Shown here piece after piece: positions 1 through 11,193 of a DNA stretch of 64,000 bases (positions are counted from its first letter, which is position 1; each line of letters begins with the position of its first letter). The translations under genes and the position numbers were made by a program. Below the pieces are notes generated by a model, which saw only the letters and a list, made by a program, of their open reading frames with translations, had not been told where the DNA came from and did not search any database. This DNA is from Hemileia vastatrix (lineage: Eukaryota > Basidiomycota > Pucciniomycetes > Pucciniales > Zaghouaniaceae), in the NCBI GenBank assembly GCA_030280995.1, contig JASXTE010000019.1, positions 7,427,501 to 7,491,500 on the forward strand, given 5' to 3'.

Positions 1-858
1 TTTTCAACCAGTAAGGTGAGAGAGTTTGTAATGTAGCAAAGGGAGTTGTTGAGGAAGAGATAGAGACCTAGTAAAATTCCAATCAGTTCAGCTTCAAATA
101 CTGTATATAATTGGGCATCTCCCAAACAAGAGACAAATGGGAAGGTAAGGCTAGGCTCATAGGCTGCAGCAAATGAACCTGCTGCAGACCTTGAACCATC
201 AGTGTAAAAGAAGTGTGATGAGAGGGGAGAAGATGAAATAGAGGACAGGACTTCTCTTTTTGCAGATTCTTTGCAGGACCCAATATCTGCTACAAAGAGG
301 GGGGGAGCCCATGGTGGAAGCAAGATAGGGCATTTTGTGTCAAGGCCAGTGAGGGGGAGATGAGGGGGGAAGGGGTGAGAGAGAATGTGTAGTTGGTGTT
401 GGTGAGATTTGAGGGCTCGGAGGGAGGCAAGATCTCTGGCTAATCTTGCCATGGGGTTGCTCATCAGGATCGAAATTAATTGGAGCCAAGCTTTGTAGAC
501 AGTGTAGTTGAGGCGTTGCTGGCAAGTGAGTGATGCAGTGTCATGAAGGAGAATACATACAGGGGTGGTACGGAAGCAGCCCAGTCCTCTTCTCATGGCT
601 CTTTTGTGCACCACCTGAAGCATGCAGGTTGTCCTTGATGCTTTTTTTGGTTTGTGCCATACAATAGCAGTGTAATCTGTGCGGGAGTGAATTAGTGATG
701 AAATCAGAATTTTGTATTGGCAGAGTGGGATTCCCCATCCCAAAGAAGCCAGGTGGTGGATGCTGGAGACTGTGCGGAGACCAGTGGCAGAGAGGTTGGA
801 GCCATTTGCTTTGTAAGACAGTGTAGGGTCAAGGAGAACCCCCAGCCATTTGAGGGTA
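1..858 (-). pseudogene. LINE RT C-terminal region and RNase H domain, partial
   Basis: Left of the G10 tract the minus strand is open without a stop to the window edge. It begins KWLGVLLDPTLSY (RT thumb region typical of LINEs) and contains a long connection segment. From about 205 downward it has the RNase H strand FFYTDGSRSAAG and the Glu helix VFEAELIGILLGL. These are the first Asp and the Glu of the RNase H active site. The last part of the domain lies outside the window. It joins the RT only if the G10 tract is frame-corrected. Confidence 0.75.
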
Positions 859-1880
859 GGGGGGGGGGAGAGATGTTGCAAGAGTCAAAATGAAGGGTGT
901 GAGGGTTTTTCAGGAGGAGCCATCTTTTTGTGAGGAGGATCCATTTAGTTTTGGATTGGTCAAAGACTGTGCTTTGTTTTTTGCCCCATGAGAGTACTTC
1001 TTCTCCAAGGGCCACCAGTTTTTCAACAACCCAGTCTGAGTGCTGGCTAGCAGCCAGAAAGATGATGTCATCTATATAGCCTAATGAGAGGCGTGATTGT
1101 GAGATAGAGGGGAGAGAAAGAAGATTTGAATTGTATGTGATGTTAAGGATGGGAGAGAGTGGGGATCCTTGTGGGAGGACCTTTGGTTCGAAGGCCAGGA
1201 GGGACATTTAGGAGGAGAAGTAGATACTGGTAAGCCGGTCTTTGAGAGAGTTAGTGATGAGTGAGGAGAGGTTGTGAGGGATGGGGAGTGATGATAGGAT
1301 GGCTGATAATATGTCAAGGTTAATGGAAGGGAAAGCTCCCTTCACATATAATGATAGGGTACCCACTACTTTACCTTCTCTCCATCTTTCTTTAGTCCAG
1401 GTTGTGAGGTGTAGGAGAGCATCTGATGTTGAGCAGGTGGGGCGTCCACCATAGTATTTTTCAGGGAGGAGATTGCCTGTTTCAAGCAAATAACAGAGTC
1501 TTTTTGTGAGAAGTGAGTCAAGTAGCTTACCCATTGTGTTGAGTAGGGAAATGGGGCAGAAAGCATTGGGAACTGAATAGTCTGGTCAGTGAGGTTTGGG
1601 GATAATTATAGTGTTTGCCTTTTTCCATATCTTTGGGTAGTAGCTGTGTTTGAGGCAGGCTTGGAATATTGGAAGCAGCAATCTGGTAGTAGTTTGAGGG
1701 AAAAGTCGGAGCAGAAGGTTGGAGATCCCATCTGGGACTGGGGCCGGCTTCAGTTTTGTGGATTGGAGAATGGAGAGGAATTTGTTTTTTGTGAAAGGGG
1801 GAGAAGGGGGGGAGGCGGGCAGGGGTAGGAGGGGGGGGATGTCAGAGAGGTCACATGGGATTGTGGCAACTTACATGCCT
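859..1880 (-). pseudogene. LINE reverse transcriptase (fingers/palm)
   Basis: One frame carries APVPDGISNLL (RT motif 1-2), then a palm strand reading LYVKGAF where LDVKGAF is expected, so the first catalytic Asp is Tyr (codon at 1346-1348). PQGSPLSPIL and YIDD follow, so the other two Asp residues survive. In-frame stops are TGA 1586-1588 and TAA 1208-1210. The frame is then lost in a run of ten G residues at 859-868. Two stops, one catalytic substitution and one frameshift mean the protein cannot be made as such. Confidence 0.8.
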
Positions 1881-3209
1881 TCAAAAAAGGAGTCTAGCTT
1901 TGACAAAGTTGTCCCGGATGGGGTTACCATCCTGGGCAACTAAGGGAGGGTTAGTATGAGGGGGTTGGGAGGATAGAGAGTACTTAGCTGTTTTATGTAG
2001 TGAGGTGGGAGTGAGGGTTGCCAATTTTTGGCACCAGTGTTGTTTTTTAAGGAAGTTGATTTTGGTGCGGAAAGCTTTGTGTGCTGCTTTGAACTCAGCT
2101 ACATTGTGGGGGTCCTGGGAGAATTTGAGTCTTCTCTGGGCCTGATAGCAGAATTTCTTGAGAGGGTCCAGGATACTTTGGTTCCACCAGGCATGGCATG
2201 ATGAGCAGGGCTGCTGCAGCGGAACAAAACAATCCATTAGTTTGATAAAAGAGGAAGTGAGATGTTCAGCAGCCAGTTCAATCTGGACTGAGGAGGTAAA
2301 GGGAGGGGGGGAAGGGAGAGAGGAAAGTGCAGAGAGGAGTGAACACTTATCAAACATATTCCAGTTTCGATAAGGACGGGGAAGGGAAGGGGGTGAGGAG
2401 GAGATAGAGAGGTTGGAGAGGTGTGAGAATGAGCTATCTTGGTCTGTGTCACATTTGACTATAAGATGTCTGGCTTTCTCATTTGCAAACACTAGGTCTA
2501 TCACAGATGTGAAATTCCTGGTGTTGCAGAAGGTGGTGACTCCAGACTGGGAGGTGAGGGACATGTTGAGGTAGAACATGGAATCAAGGAAGGAGGTTGC
2601 TTCCAGATGGTTTCTGGTGTGTTTGGAGGGGTCAGACCAGAGATCATAATGGAGGTTAGAGTCCGTTAGTAAGAGACATGGAAAGTGTTTGTGGGGGGAG
2701 AGAGCCAGAACAATGAGTGGGAGAGAGGAGAAGGTAGCAGGAGGGTTGTACATGTTAGCAATAAGTAGGGGGGAGGGAGTGATGTTTAATAGTAATAGGG
2801 TGATGTCTTGGCTTGGGCTGGGGAGGGAAGAGAGGAGGTGTGGGGGGCGGCGTTTGTTGACATAAAAGCCACATCTTATGGGGAGGGAGGGAGGAAAGTT
2901 GGAGGATGGGAGAAAGAGGTTCCAGCCTTTTGCTGGGGCTGGGGAGAGGTGGTCATATGATAGGAATGGTTCTTGTAGTGCTAGGATATCAAACGTAGTG
3001 GTGAGTGAATCATTGAAGAGAGAGTGGAAGCAGTGGAAGGAGCGGTGACAATTGAGTTGTAATATTTTTATTTGAAAATTGGTGTCATTGGGCAGGCAGT
3101 GGTGTTCCATTATTGGGCAGGTGACTTGATGTGCTTGATAGGCATGGATGTACCCAACAGATGGTATGTTAAGAGACAAACACATTATTGAAGTACACCT
3201 AGTATTCAC
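1881..3209 (-). pseudogene. LINE endonuclease domain, 442 codons
   Basis: Open frame of 442 codons. From about residue 48 it matches the AP-endonuclease-like domain of LINEs: ILQLNCHRS (N motif), ILALQEPF (catalytic Glu), LLLTDSNLHYDLWS (D-N-H step) and VIDLVFAN. The usual SDH step reads FSHLS, so the late catalytic Asp may be lost. After the domain comes the typical linker with a WWN motif and an AQRR segment. The frame ends at TGA 1881-1883. The RT continues in another frame, with a further TAA at 1871-1873, so the domains are now separated by a frameshift near 1884-1920. It would nick target DNA to prime reverse transcription. Confidence 0.8.
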
Positions 3210-3266
3210 AGGGTTACTTCAAATTAAAATGACTTATCTGGTACCTTTTTTGTGGGACACTTGAAT

Positions 3267-3295
3267 GGCATATATGCCAATGTTTGACACCCCCT
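3267..3295. repeat. Isolated DNA-transposon terminus-like sequence
   Basis: The segment ends ATGTTTGACACCCCCT and is followed by AAT. Read inwards on the minus strand it starts AGGGGGTGTCAAACAT, close to the termini of the three transposons described below (AGGGGGTGTCAGTTCTGG and AGGGGGTATCAATGTT). It includes the palindrome GGCATATATGCC. No partner end is visible; the LINE occupies the space to the left. It may be the right end of a further family member. Confidence 0.4.
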
Positions 3296-3311
3296 AATAT
3301 ATATATATATT

Positions 3312-3446
3312 TGTTGTGGAGTGTTTAGGGAAGTTAGTAGAATGATCGAGAAGAGATGAGAAACTAGTAGAATATTCTAGAGCTATGTGTATATAGATAT
3401 ATAAGTGTTTGCACAGAGTAATGAAAACTGGATAGTCTCCACTATA
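3312..3446 (+). repeat. Copia 5' LTR
   Basis: 135 bp, starts TGTTGTGGAG and ends CTCCACTATA. Identical to the copy at 7098-7232. Preceded by ATATT (target duplication). Confidence 0.97.
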
Positions 3447-3461
3447 GGTTATGGGCCTGCG
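3447..3461 (+). promoter_or_regulatory. Copia primer-binding site (internal initiator-tRNA type)
   Basis: GGTTATGGGCCTGCG lies directly after the 5' LTR. It is complementary to the anticodon arm of an initiator tRNA-Met (the CCCATAACC segment), as in Drosophila copia, which primes with a half-tRNA rather than the tRNA 3' end. Position and sequence are seen; the tRNA match is from family knowledge. Confidence 0.75.
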
Positions 3462-3643
3462 TTAAACCTGACCTGCGCCCCCAGTAATTCTGAACCCTTC
3501 GGTAACCCGATTTTTTTTTATCTTTATCTTGGATAACCTCCAGACTCAACCAGTAGCACCAACCCCTCAGGATAACCTCCGAGCTATTATCAATATCAAT
3601 ATTATTTTATTATTATTATTATATTTTTTTTTATCTCTCACAC

Positions 3644-6600
3644 ATGGCTTGCTACAACCCGTATAACTTATCTACCTCCTATTTTTATCCACCTCCACCT
3701 GTATCAAACTGCGGCAACTCATTGAATTACCAAACATACTACCCAACCTTGTATCCAGTTTACCAACCTTCTGTTCACCCAACCACCTCCATGTCACCAG
3801 CTCCATGTCTTCCATCCCTTCATCAAAGAAATGTGAGCCCACAAACTTTTACTAAAATCACCGAGATTGGCGAGAATCTAATTGCTGCAGATGATGAACC
3901 CCGAATCAAGGAGGCCCACGCCAATGTATCTTACACCCACTCAAGTCCAATCCTTGATAGTGGTGCCACTCACCACCTAACTGGAAACAAAGACCAGCTA
4001 GTCAATTTCAAACCCTTTAAAAATCCTATACCACTGAAAGTAGCCACCCACCTCTCTAAACCTCCTTTCATCACAGGCATGGGGACTCTTAACTTTCAGG
4101 ATGTAGATGGGAATATACTGGCATTGAATGGTGTCTTGTTTTGTGAATCAGCGAGTAGCACTTTAATATCCCCTGCTGCTATTATAGAGGGAGGAGGACA
4201 GATTGGGGTTTATGAAAAGGATATGTTTATTCTGGACAGAGATGGATTCTATTTACTCAAAGCAGAATATAAGGATAGGAAATGGGTGTTGCCTAATCCT
4301 GTTACCATAGATGATAAATGTCTCCCTAGTAATAAAATACTTTCTGTCGCTATCTGTCCTTCTGAAGTTGCTCCCGGCCCAACTGATATTTCTGTAAACA
4401 ATGACAATGATAATCTTTTGATGGTATGGCATCGCCGTCTAGGTCACAGATCTCTCAAATGCATCAAACGACTATTCAAATTTGGAGGAGCCAATGGACT
4501 TCCTAAATTCTTACCTGCTGGGTCACTCAACTGCACTGCATGTAAAGAATCAAAAAGTGAACGCCGTCAAAATCCATCATGGCACCCAACGAACAGATCA
4601 TTACAAAAACTTGAGATCATAACGACTGACTTAGTTGGTCCACTACCACCAACTCCAGAAGGTTACACATACATGATTACTTTTCAGGACCTGCACACCT
4701 CTTTTGGTGTTTGTGAACTTCTAAAGAGCAAAACAGATGTTTTTGGATCAATTGTCCGGACTGTTAACTTACTGGAAAACTACAGTAACCACAAAGTAAA
4801 AATTATACGTACAGATAATGGGACTGAATATGTCAATAATCAAGTTAAGATTTGGATGGCTGAGAAAGGAATTTTTCACGAACATAGCATGCCATACACT
4901 CATGGACAAAACGGCAAAATTGAGCGTTTCAACAGGACTGTATCTGACAGTGGTAGGACACTGCTTGTTGATAGCAAATTACCTGAGGAGTTCTGGGGCA
5001 GGGCTTATTTATGGGCAGCATATGTATACAACAGGGTTCCCAACAGCACCTGTCTTACCAATACACCTTTTGAATCCTTCATGGGTTATCGGCCTGATCT
5101 TTCTCACTTGAGAATTTTTGGAGAAGTAGGATATGTTCACTTACCTTCAGAAAAAAGAAAAAAACTTGATAAAAGAGGCATTGAATGTGTTGTACTTGGA
5201 TATTCTGTGGGAGGTAAAGGATGGATAATGTATGATAAGATTAAAAATAAATACTATGAAAGCATATGGGTACATTTTCCTGGAGACTTGAAATCTCAAA
5301 CCTATGAAGTCCGCAGACCTGTTAAAAATCGAAATTACACTGATCTAGCTAGAAGTAACAATACTCAAGACCATAATAGTAAAATTCAAAAAAAACAAAA
5401 AATGGACTTGGATTTTATCACTAATAAAATGGATTTGCTGAATTTTGATGAGATTAAAGAAATTCGAGAGCAAGACAGAACTGCGGATGACATTGAGCGT
5501 AATTGTGTGGAAATTATGAGTGGTGTACCTAGGACCTACAAACAGGCAATGAAAGATGGGGAAAATAAAGAGTGGGTAAAGGCATGTAAGAATGAAATGG
5601 AGAATATGGAAAAGATGGATGTTTGGGATTTTGTTGACCGGCCAGAAAACAAGAATGTTATGAAGGGAAAATGGGTTTTCAGCATTAAACGAGATGGTGC
5701 AGGGAATGTTATCAAAAGAAAAGCTAGATTTGTAGCCAAAGGCTTCACCCAAGTTGAAGGAACAGATTATCACGATACCTTTGCACCTACTGCAACTTTC
5801 ACTTCTTTACGACTCCTTCTAACAACAGCAGCATTGAATCAATGGCCTGTCCATAGTTTTGATGTCACAGCAGCCTACTTACACTCAAAAATTGATGAAG
5901 ATGTATGGATAGAATTACCTGAAGGTTTTTATGAACATGAAAAAATAAACAATAAAGTTTTAAAATTAAAAAAGGCCTTATATGGGACAAAACAGGCGGC
6001 ACGCTGCTGGTGGAAACATTTGTCCTCCAAACTTCGACAACTTGGTTATATCCCTAGTTTTTATGATTCTAGTCTATATATAATTAGTAGTGGTAATAAT
6101 AGTGACAGGGGGATTATCTGGATACATGTTGATGATGGTATAGTTGCTGGTAGTTCTGATTTAGTGTTAAATACTTTATCAAAAAATTTAGATGGCATTC
6201 TGAATATAAAATGGTCTAGTACTATTACTTCTATTGTTGGTGTGGATATTAAACACATTGATGGAGGCTTTTCTCTGAATCAGGGTGCTTTAGTTTCTAG
6301 AATATTGAAAGAACACAACCCCTCCCACAACCGGTACCTGACTACACTCCCCAGTCATCCAGAAAATGGCATTATCAAACTGAACGATAAACTCAACCAA
6401 CGAAACTACCTCAGTATCCTTGGCTCAATGAGCTACCTCGCAGTTGGTACAAGACCCGATATTTCTTATAGTGTCAATTTCCTATCACGTTTTGCCCAAA
6501 ATCCACAGCCCGAACATTGGGTTGCCATTAATCATTTGCTAGGTTATCTGGAAGCCACTCAAGGTCTTGCACTCATTATAAAACCTCAATATATCAAAGA

Positions 6601-7066
6601 TCAACCACTGCATGTCTATACAGATGCAAGTTGGACTAGTCCTACAGATCGGGCCAATCATGGATATGTCATCATGTACCATGGGGTACCTATTAGCTGG
6701 AGTGCAAAGCGACAACCACTTGTTTCAATTTCATCACAACACGCAGAAAATATGGCCTTAAGTCATGGGACTCGGACTGGAATATGGATCCAGAACCTCA
6801 TAGAGGATGTTACAGGCATCAAGTTTAAACTTAAGCTCTTTTGCGACAACAAATCATCTGTCCATGTTGCAGAAGATCCACCTTCTAACAAACGTTCCAG
6901 ACACATGAGGCGAGACTTCTATTATGTGAATGAAATACTATACGATGAACTGGCTTCTCTCACCTGGATTTCTACTCATGACAACATTGCTGACATTATG
7001 ACTAAAACCATAGGGAGGAACAAACTCTCAGACACTTTGCCACTATTACAGCTCAAATCTTTGTAA
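3644..7066 (+). CDS. Copia Pol polyprotein (protease, integrase, RT, RNase H), Gag-less
   Basis: 1140 codons without interruption. Residues 1-60 are Pro/Tyr-rich and unlike Gag. Protease: DSGATHHLTGN at about 105. GAG-pre-integrase zinc segment about 260-305 (WHRRLGHRSL, CTACKE). Integrase with TTDLVGP near 327, RTDNGTEY near 389 and the Glu of GKIERFNR near 425. RT from about 676 (WVFSIKRDG), with FDVTAAYL and HVDDG near 828. RNase H from about 990 (YTDASW), with the Glu in SSQHAENMAL. All catalytic acids are present. There is no capsid domain and no CCHC knuckle, and the leader before the ATG is only 197 bp. It would need Gag from another element. The ATG context (cacacATGG) is good. Confidence 0.93.
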   Translation: MACYNPYNLSTSYFYPPPPVSNCGNSLNYQTYYPTLYPVYQPSVHPTTSMSPAPCLPSLHQRNVSPQTFTKITEIGENLIAADDEPRIKEAHANVSYTHSSPILDSGATHHLTGNKDQLVNFKPFKNPIPLKVATHLSKPPFITGMGTLNFQDVDGNILALNGVLFCESASSTLISPAAIIEGGGQIGVYEKDMFILDRDGFYLLKAEYKDRKWVLPNPVTIDDKCLPSNKILSVAICPSEVAPGPTDISVNNDNDNLLMVWHRRLGHRSLKCIKRLFKFGGANGLPKFLPAGSLNCTACKESKSERRQNPSWHPTNRSLQKLEIITTDLVGPLPPTPEGYTYMITFQDLHTSFGVCELLKSKTDVFGSIVRTVNLLENYSNHKVKIIRTDNGTEYVNNQVKIWMAEKGIFHEHSMPYTHGQNGKIERFNRTVSDSGRTLLVDSKLPEEFWGRAYLWAAYVYNRVPNSTCLTNTPFESFMGYRPDLSHLRIFGEVGYVHLPSEKRKKLDKRGIECVVLGYSVGGKGWIMYDKIKNKYYESIWVHFPGDLKSQTYEVRRPVKNRNYTDLARSNNTQDHNSKIQKKQKMDLDFITNKMDLLNFDEIKEIREQDRTADDIERNCVEIMSGVPRTYKQAMKDGENKEWVKACKNEMENMEKMDVWDFVDRPENKNVMKGKWVFSIKRDGAGNVIKRKARFVAKGFTQVEGTDYHDTFAPTATFTSLRLLLTTAALNQWPVHSFDVTAAYLHSKIDEDVWIELPEGFYEHEKINNKVLKLKKALYGTKQAARCWWKHLSSKLRQLGYIPSFYDSSLYIISSGNNSDRGIIWIHVDDGIVAGSSDLVLNTLSKNLDGILNIKWSSTITSIVGVDIKHIDGGFSLNQGALVSRILKEHNPSHNRYLTTLPSHPENGIIKLNDKLNQRNYLSILGSMSYLAVGTRPDISYSVNFLSRFAQNPQPEHWVAINHLLGYLEATQGLALIIKPQYIKDQPLHVYTDASWTSPTDRANHGYVIMYHGVPISWSAKRQPLVSISSQHAENMALSHGTRTGIWIQNLIEDVTGIKFKLKLFCDNKSSVHVAEDPPSNKRSRHMRRDFYYVNEILYDELASLTWISTHDNIADIMTKTIGRNKLSDTLPLLQLKSL

Positions 7067-7083
7067 AATGGGTGTTTCGTATG

Positions 7084-7097
7084 GTTGAGGGCGGGGG
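7084..7097 (+). promoter_or_regulatory. Copia polypurine tract
   Basis: TTGAGGGCGGGGG directly abuts the 3' LTR, the usual site for plus-strand priming. Confidence 0.8.
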
Positions 7098-7232
7098 TGT
7101 TGTGGAGTGTTTAGGGAAGTTAGTAGAATGATCGAGAAGAGATGAGAAACTAGTAGAATATTCTAGAGCTATGTGTATATAGATATATAAGTGTTTGCAC
7201 AGAGTAATGAAAACTGGATAGTCTCCACTATA
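7098..7232 (+). repeat. Copia 3' LTR
   Basis: 135 bp, identical to the 5' LTR; followed by ATATT (target duplication). Confidence 0.97.
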
Positions 7233-7307
7233 ATATTCAAATTAATCAATCAAATCCAATTCCAACAAACAAAATAACAACCACTCCTGCCCCTCTTCAC
7301 TTCCCTA

Positions 7308-7950
<643 letters not shown>

Positions 7951-8440
7951 TCATAACGGTAATCTAATACTAGGAGTAGTAGTAGCAGCAGCAGCAGCAG
8001 TGTTAGCAATAGCGTGACGATCATCATCATCAATGAACCGAGAAAAAGAAACCGAAGAATCTCTTGTTAACGTTTTCACCTCAAACCTTTCTTCATCACC
8101 CGAATTCGTATCGCTTGAGGAATATGTGACCAAAGGATCCAAAAACTCATGGTTGTATCCCCGATAATCTGCAGAAGATACTGATGGGTTGAAATGATTT
8201 TCTGTAGCTCGACGCCAATAACAGATCCATTGTACTTTTCTTCGTCCAACAGTTGAGGAAGCAAGGTTCCTTAGCTTTGTTTTGAATAATACTGGCACAA
8301 TTCCTAAAATGGAAACAAATGCTAATTTGGCAAGTAAGGAGATGGACCAAATGTTAGTAGGACCATTACTTGCACCAGTGGACACGGCTAAACTTAATAT
8401 TTCTCCGACCTGCCAAAAAACAAAAAAAGTGTAACATATA

Positions 8441-8471
<31 letters not shown>

Positions 8472-9798
8472 AATTATAATTATATCGGTGAGACCGATAA
8501 TGATAAAAACAATCAGAGCTCAGATGAATAAAAATATTTAGATTTATTGAAATCACAAAATTTACCTGAGTCGTAACAAAATTATAAGGTACACTGCCAA
8601 TCACTAAGGTCCAAAAAAAAGGAATAATAGGTAAATTTAAGACACCAGAAGCGAGATTGAGGGCAGCATAAGGCACAATTGGAACCAAACGGGCAACCAA
8701 TAGATAGCTTGACAAATCAGCAGTATTATAAGAGTTGGAAGAGGGTGACTTGAAGCGTGAAACCGTTGATTCAACAACTGCCAAAGGTTTAGGCATATAT
8801 GTTTCGACTACAGGTCTAGCAATTCTAGCCATAGCATAAGCCAAGGATGATCCGACAGCGGTTAACAAACTTGAAATGGCAGTAGCAAGCCAAGTTTGAA
8901 AAATAGCACCTAAAAGTACATTAAGTAAAACAGTACCAGGGATTGAAAAAGCTTGTTTCCAAACAAAGATAAAGGAAAGGACAAAGAGAATATGTGCGAA
9001 ATGTAGAGGTGAGGTTTGGGCATAAGTTTTAAGATGAAAGATTTGAGATTTAATAATGTTGAGGGAGGTAGGTAAAGTGAGAGAAGGAATAGTTGATATT
9101 AACAAGGCTACACATATAAACGAAGAGACAAGAAAGGCTGCAAGGAGAGCAAGACGAGGAAGAAGAGATTTGGTAGAATGGACAGGATACGATGGTGAAT
9201 CAAGAGTGAGATGAGTAGGCGAAGAAAAAGCAGTGGAAGTTAGATGGATAGGTTTTTGAATATCAAGGGGCGGGAGAAAAAAGGTTTGACGAGCAGAAGG
9301 CAAAGGATTAAAGACAAGGGGAAGCTTGACGGAAGACAAGAGTGAGGTTGGAAGAAGGGTTGAGTGAGGAGTATGAGGCGGTGAGTGTGAGGGAGAAGAA
9401 AGAGAAGAGGAAGATGATAAAGATGAAGAAGACAAGAGAGCAGAATGGACGCCAGAAGATAGAGGTTCGTCGTCGTCGTCCGTTTGAGAAGAAAAAGTGA
9501 TAGAGTGATTGGGAGTGGAGACTAGATGAAGCTGGTGATTATGAAAGTGCTGCTGCTGCTGCTGGAGAGAAATGTGAGAGTGAGCGCGCTGGTCGACACA
9601 AGTGACGGGAGTTGAAGGACAGCTGCCGTTCTGCTGGTCTTGAAACGTGACGCTGCGGGATCTGAGACGGGTTCCTGGTGAGTCAAGACGAAGACGGGGC
9701 GGAGGATTGAGGAAGGATGAGAGGGAGGAATGGGGATTGGGAAAGACATAAGAGTGAGTGCGGGAAAGGGGACAGTTGAGGGGATGAGGATGAGCCAT
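7951..9798 (-). CDS. VTT-domain (TVP38/TMEM64-like) membrane protein, two exons
   Basis: Likely the only host gene. Exon 1 is 9798-8566 (411 codons) and exon 2 is 8409-7951 (152 residues plus stop), giving 563 aa after removal of a 156-bp intron. Residues 1-200 are Ser/Pro-rich and low in complexity; a hydrophobic segment follows (LALLAAFLVSSFICVALLIS). The VTT core has IPGTVLLNVLLGAIF, then LLVARLVPIVPYAALN and ASGVLNLPIIPFFWTLVIG, and exon 2 resumes with VGEILSLA and a last membrane helix. The C-tail has an Ala/Thr run. The family sits in Golgi/ER membranes and is linked to lipid scrambling and vesicle traffic. The ATG is the first in the open frame. The intron keeps the frame open, so a longer 615-aa reading also exists. 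Confidence 0.85.
8410..8565 (-). other. Intron of VTT gene, 156 bp, stop-free multiple of three
   Basis: Minus-strand donor CAG|GTAAAT and acceptor TTTTTTGGCAG|G. The intron interrupts the VTT core between NFVTTQ and VGEILS, where family members are continuous, and holds a TA microsatellite. Its length is 52 codons with no stop in frame, so retention would insert 52 residues without truncation. Confidence 0.85.
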
Positions 9799-9833
9799 TT
9801 GGGGAGAAAACGAGCGACGAGAAGGAAGGTGGA

Positions 9834-9931
9834 TGATAAGAATGATAATAGTGATAATAATAATGATAATAGTAATGATAATAGTAATAATAGTAATGAT
9901 AATAGTGATAATAATAATAATAACAATAATC
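9834..9931. repeat. Imperfect (GATAATAAT) trinucleotide-type repeat in 5' region of VTT gene
   Basis: Runs of GATAAT/AGTAAT units lie within 140 bp upstream of the VTT start codon, in the presumed promoter or 5' UTR. Confidence 0.9.
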
Positions 9932-9948
9932 TTATGCTAGATATGTAA

Positions 9949-10687
9949 TAACAATGACAATAATAAAATGATCAGAAAATTGATACTAAGCCAAAGATGG
10001 GTATAATATGATTGATTGAAAGGGAGATATTAAATATCAATATTAATCACCACCACTGAAGCAATCTCAACCGTCCAACCGCAAATACTCGCTCCCATCA
10101 ACAAGATGAACAGCAAAACACCAATCCAACATCTATTTATCACCCATTAGGTTCCGCTGTTCCGCAGACCATCTTGCCTCCCTTGCTTGTGTATCGTCTA
10201 TGGTCTCCGTCCGAGTCTTGGATTCTAATTCAGTCCCCATCTTCCCCTTTATTCATTCTGCTATTCATCTCCCTTTCTCTACATCTCAGTCTTCATCATC
10301 TTCCCCGCCTGGTCTCAGCCCTTGTCTCGTTCATTACACACACCATCATATAAAAGCTTTTCAAATCAATACTTACAAAGAACTAAAATGAGTTAGTAGA
10401 TAAACCCATCCCTCAGCGAAACCTCCTTGATAATAACATAGTTACTGCTAAACCGTAAAAGCTTGCGGTTTTCTTGTCACTTATTCCCTGCCAAAAGCAA
10501 CCGAAACTCATGTTTTTGGCGGGGAATCGGAGACGAGAAACCCTCTAGCAATTCAGGTTTTGCTGTATCCTACAAGCATTAGGGGGGGGAGGGGGGGCAT
10601 CTACCACCGTGTGTCAGTAACACCCCGCTCCATGCATACTTAACTATTACCTTGATGCATATTCCGGCACCGTGTCATTTACACCTC
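9949..10687. other. Upstream region of VTT gene, no gene recognised
   Basis: No convincing reading frame. It holds one hairpin: ATTCCCTGCCAAAA at 10483-10496 pairs with TTTTGGCGGGGAAT at 10514-10527 (one mismatch, 17-nt loop). A G-run lies near 10582-10597. Confidence 0.5.
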
Positions 10688-11159
10688 AGAGCATCCACAC
10701 TCGCGGGTCAAATTAGCTTGGGTATGCATATTTTACTGAAAGTAGCCGCTAAAATTCCACACTCATCTATTTTCAGTCTTTTGGTAACAGGTCAAATCAG
10801 TAATTTTTTCAGTAAATCATGGATCTTTCCACAAATTATTGAACCATTTGTGTAACTCATTTTCTGCCCTGCCATTTTTTCAGTAATTCATCTCACTTGC
10901 TCAACCTTGCAACACCTCACTACCTCCAATTCATTAAATCTTCACTCTTATCAAACACTACATTACTCATCATTCTCTTACTCAATACTACTTTTCTCAC
11001 TTCTCATCATCACATCACACCCAAAATTATCATCTTATTATATTATAATACTTTCCAAACCATTTCTACACCTCAAAGCTCCAACAAAATTGAAAATGGG
11101 TTTGCCCAAAGTAGTCTTTCATTAAGCATGCATTGTCAGTGTAACTATCTTGTTCTATC

Positions 11160-11193
<34 letters not shown>

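Larger units (their letters stand above)
1..3240 (-). mobile_element. Tad-like non-LTR retrotransposon (LINE), decayed, runs off window start
   Basis: On the minus strand the order is apurinic-type endonuclease, reverse transcriptase, then an RNase H domain that continues past position 1. This EN-RT-RH order in one polyprotein is that of fungal Tad1-type LINEs. No ORF1 (Gag-like) is seen upstream; the 5' end lies near 3210-3240, so the copy may be 5'-truncated. Several in-frame stops and frame changes make it a fossil. Seen directly: domain motifs and stops. Inferred: clade name. Confidence 0.85.
3312..7232 (+). mobile_element. Ty1/Copia LTR retrotransposon, intact ends, no Gag
   Basis: Two 135-bp LTRs identical base for base enclose a primer site, one long pol frame and a purine tract. 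The element is flanked by a perfect 5-bp duplication, ATATT, at 3307-3311 and 7233-7237. LTR termini are TGTTGTGGAG and CTCCACTATA, an imperfect inverted pair. Identical LTRs mean recent insertion, in contrast to every other element in the window. At 3.9 kb it is shorter than usual Copia elements because the Gag region is absent. Confidence 0.97.

Noticed and set aside
5345..5773. 142-codon antisense frame in the Copia pol
   Set aside because: Shadow of the intact pol frame; no family match.
9522..9926. Leu-rich frame overlapping the VTT gene start
   Set aside because: Alternative-frame shadow of the Ser-rich N-terminus and the upstream trinucleotide repeat.
10200..10391. Small Ser-rich frame upstream of the VTT gene
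   Set aside because: No domain, no splice or context support; probably promoter-side DNA.
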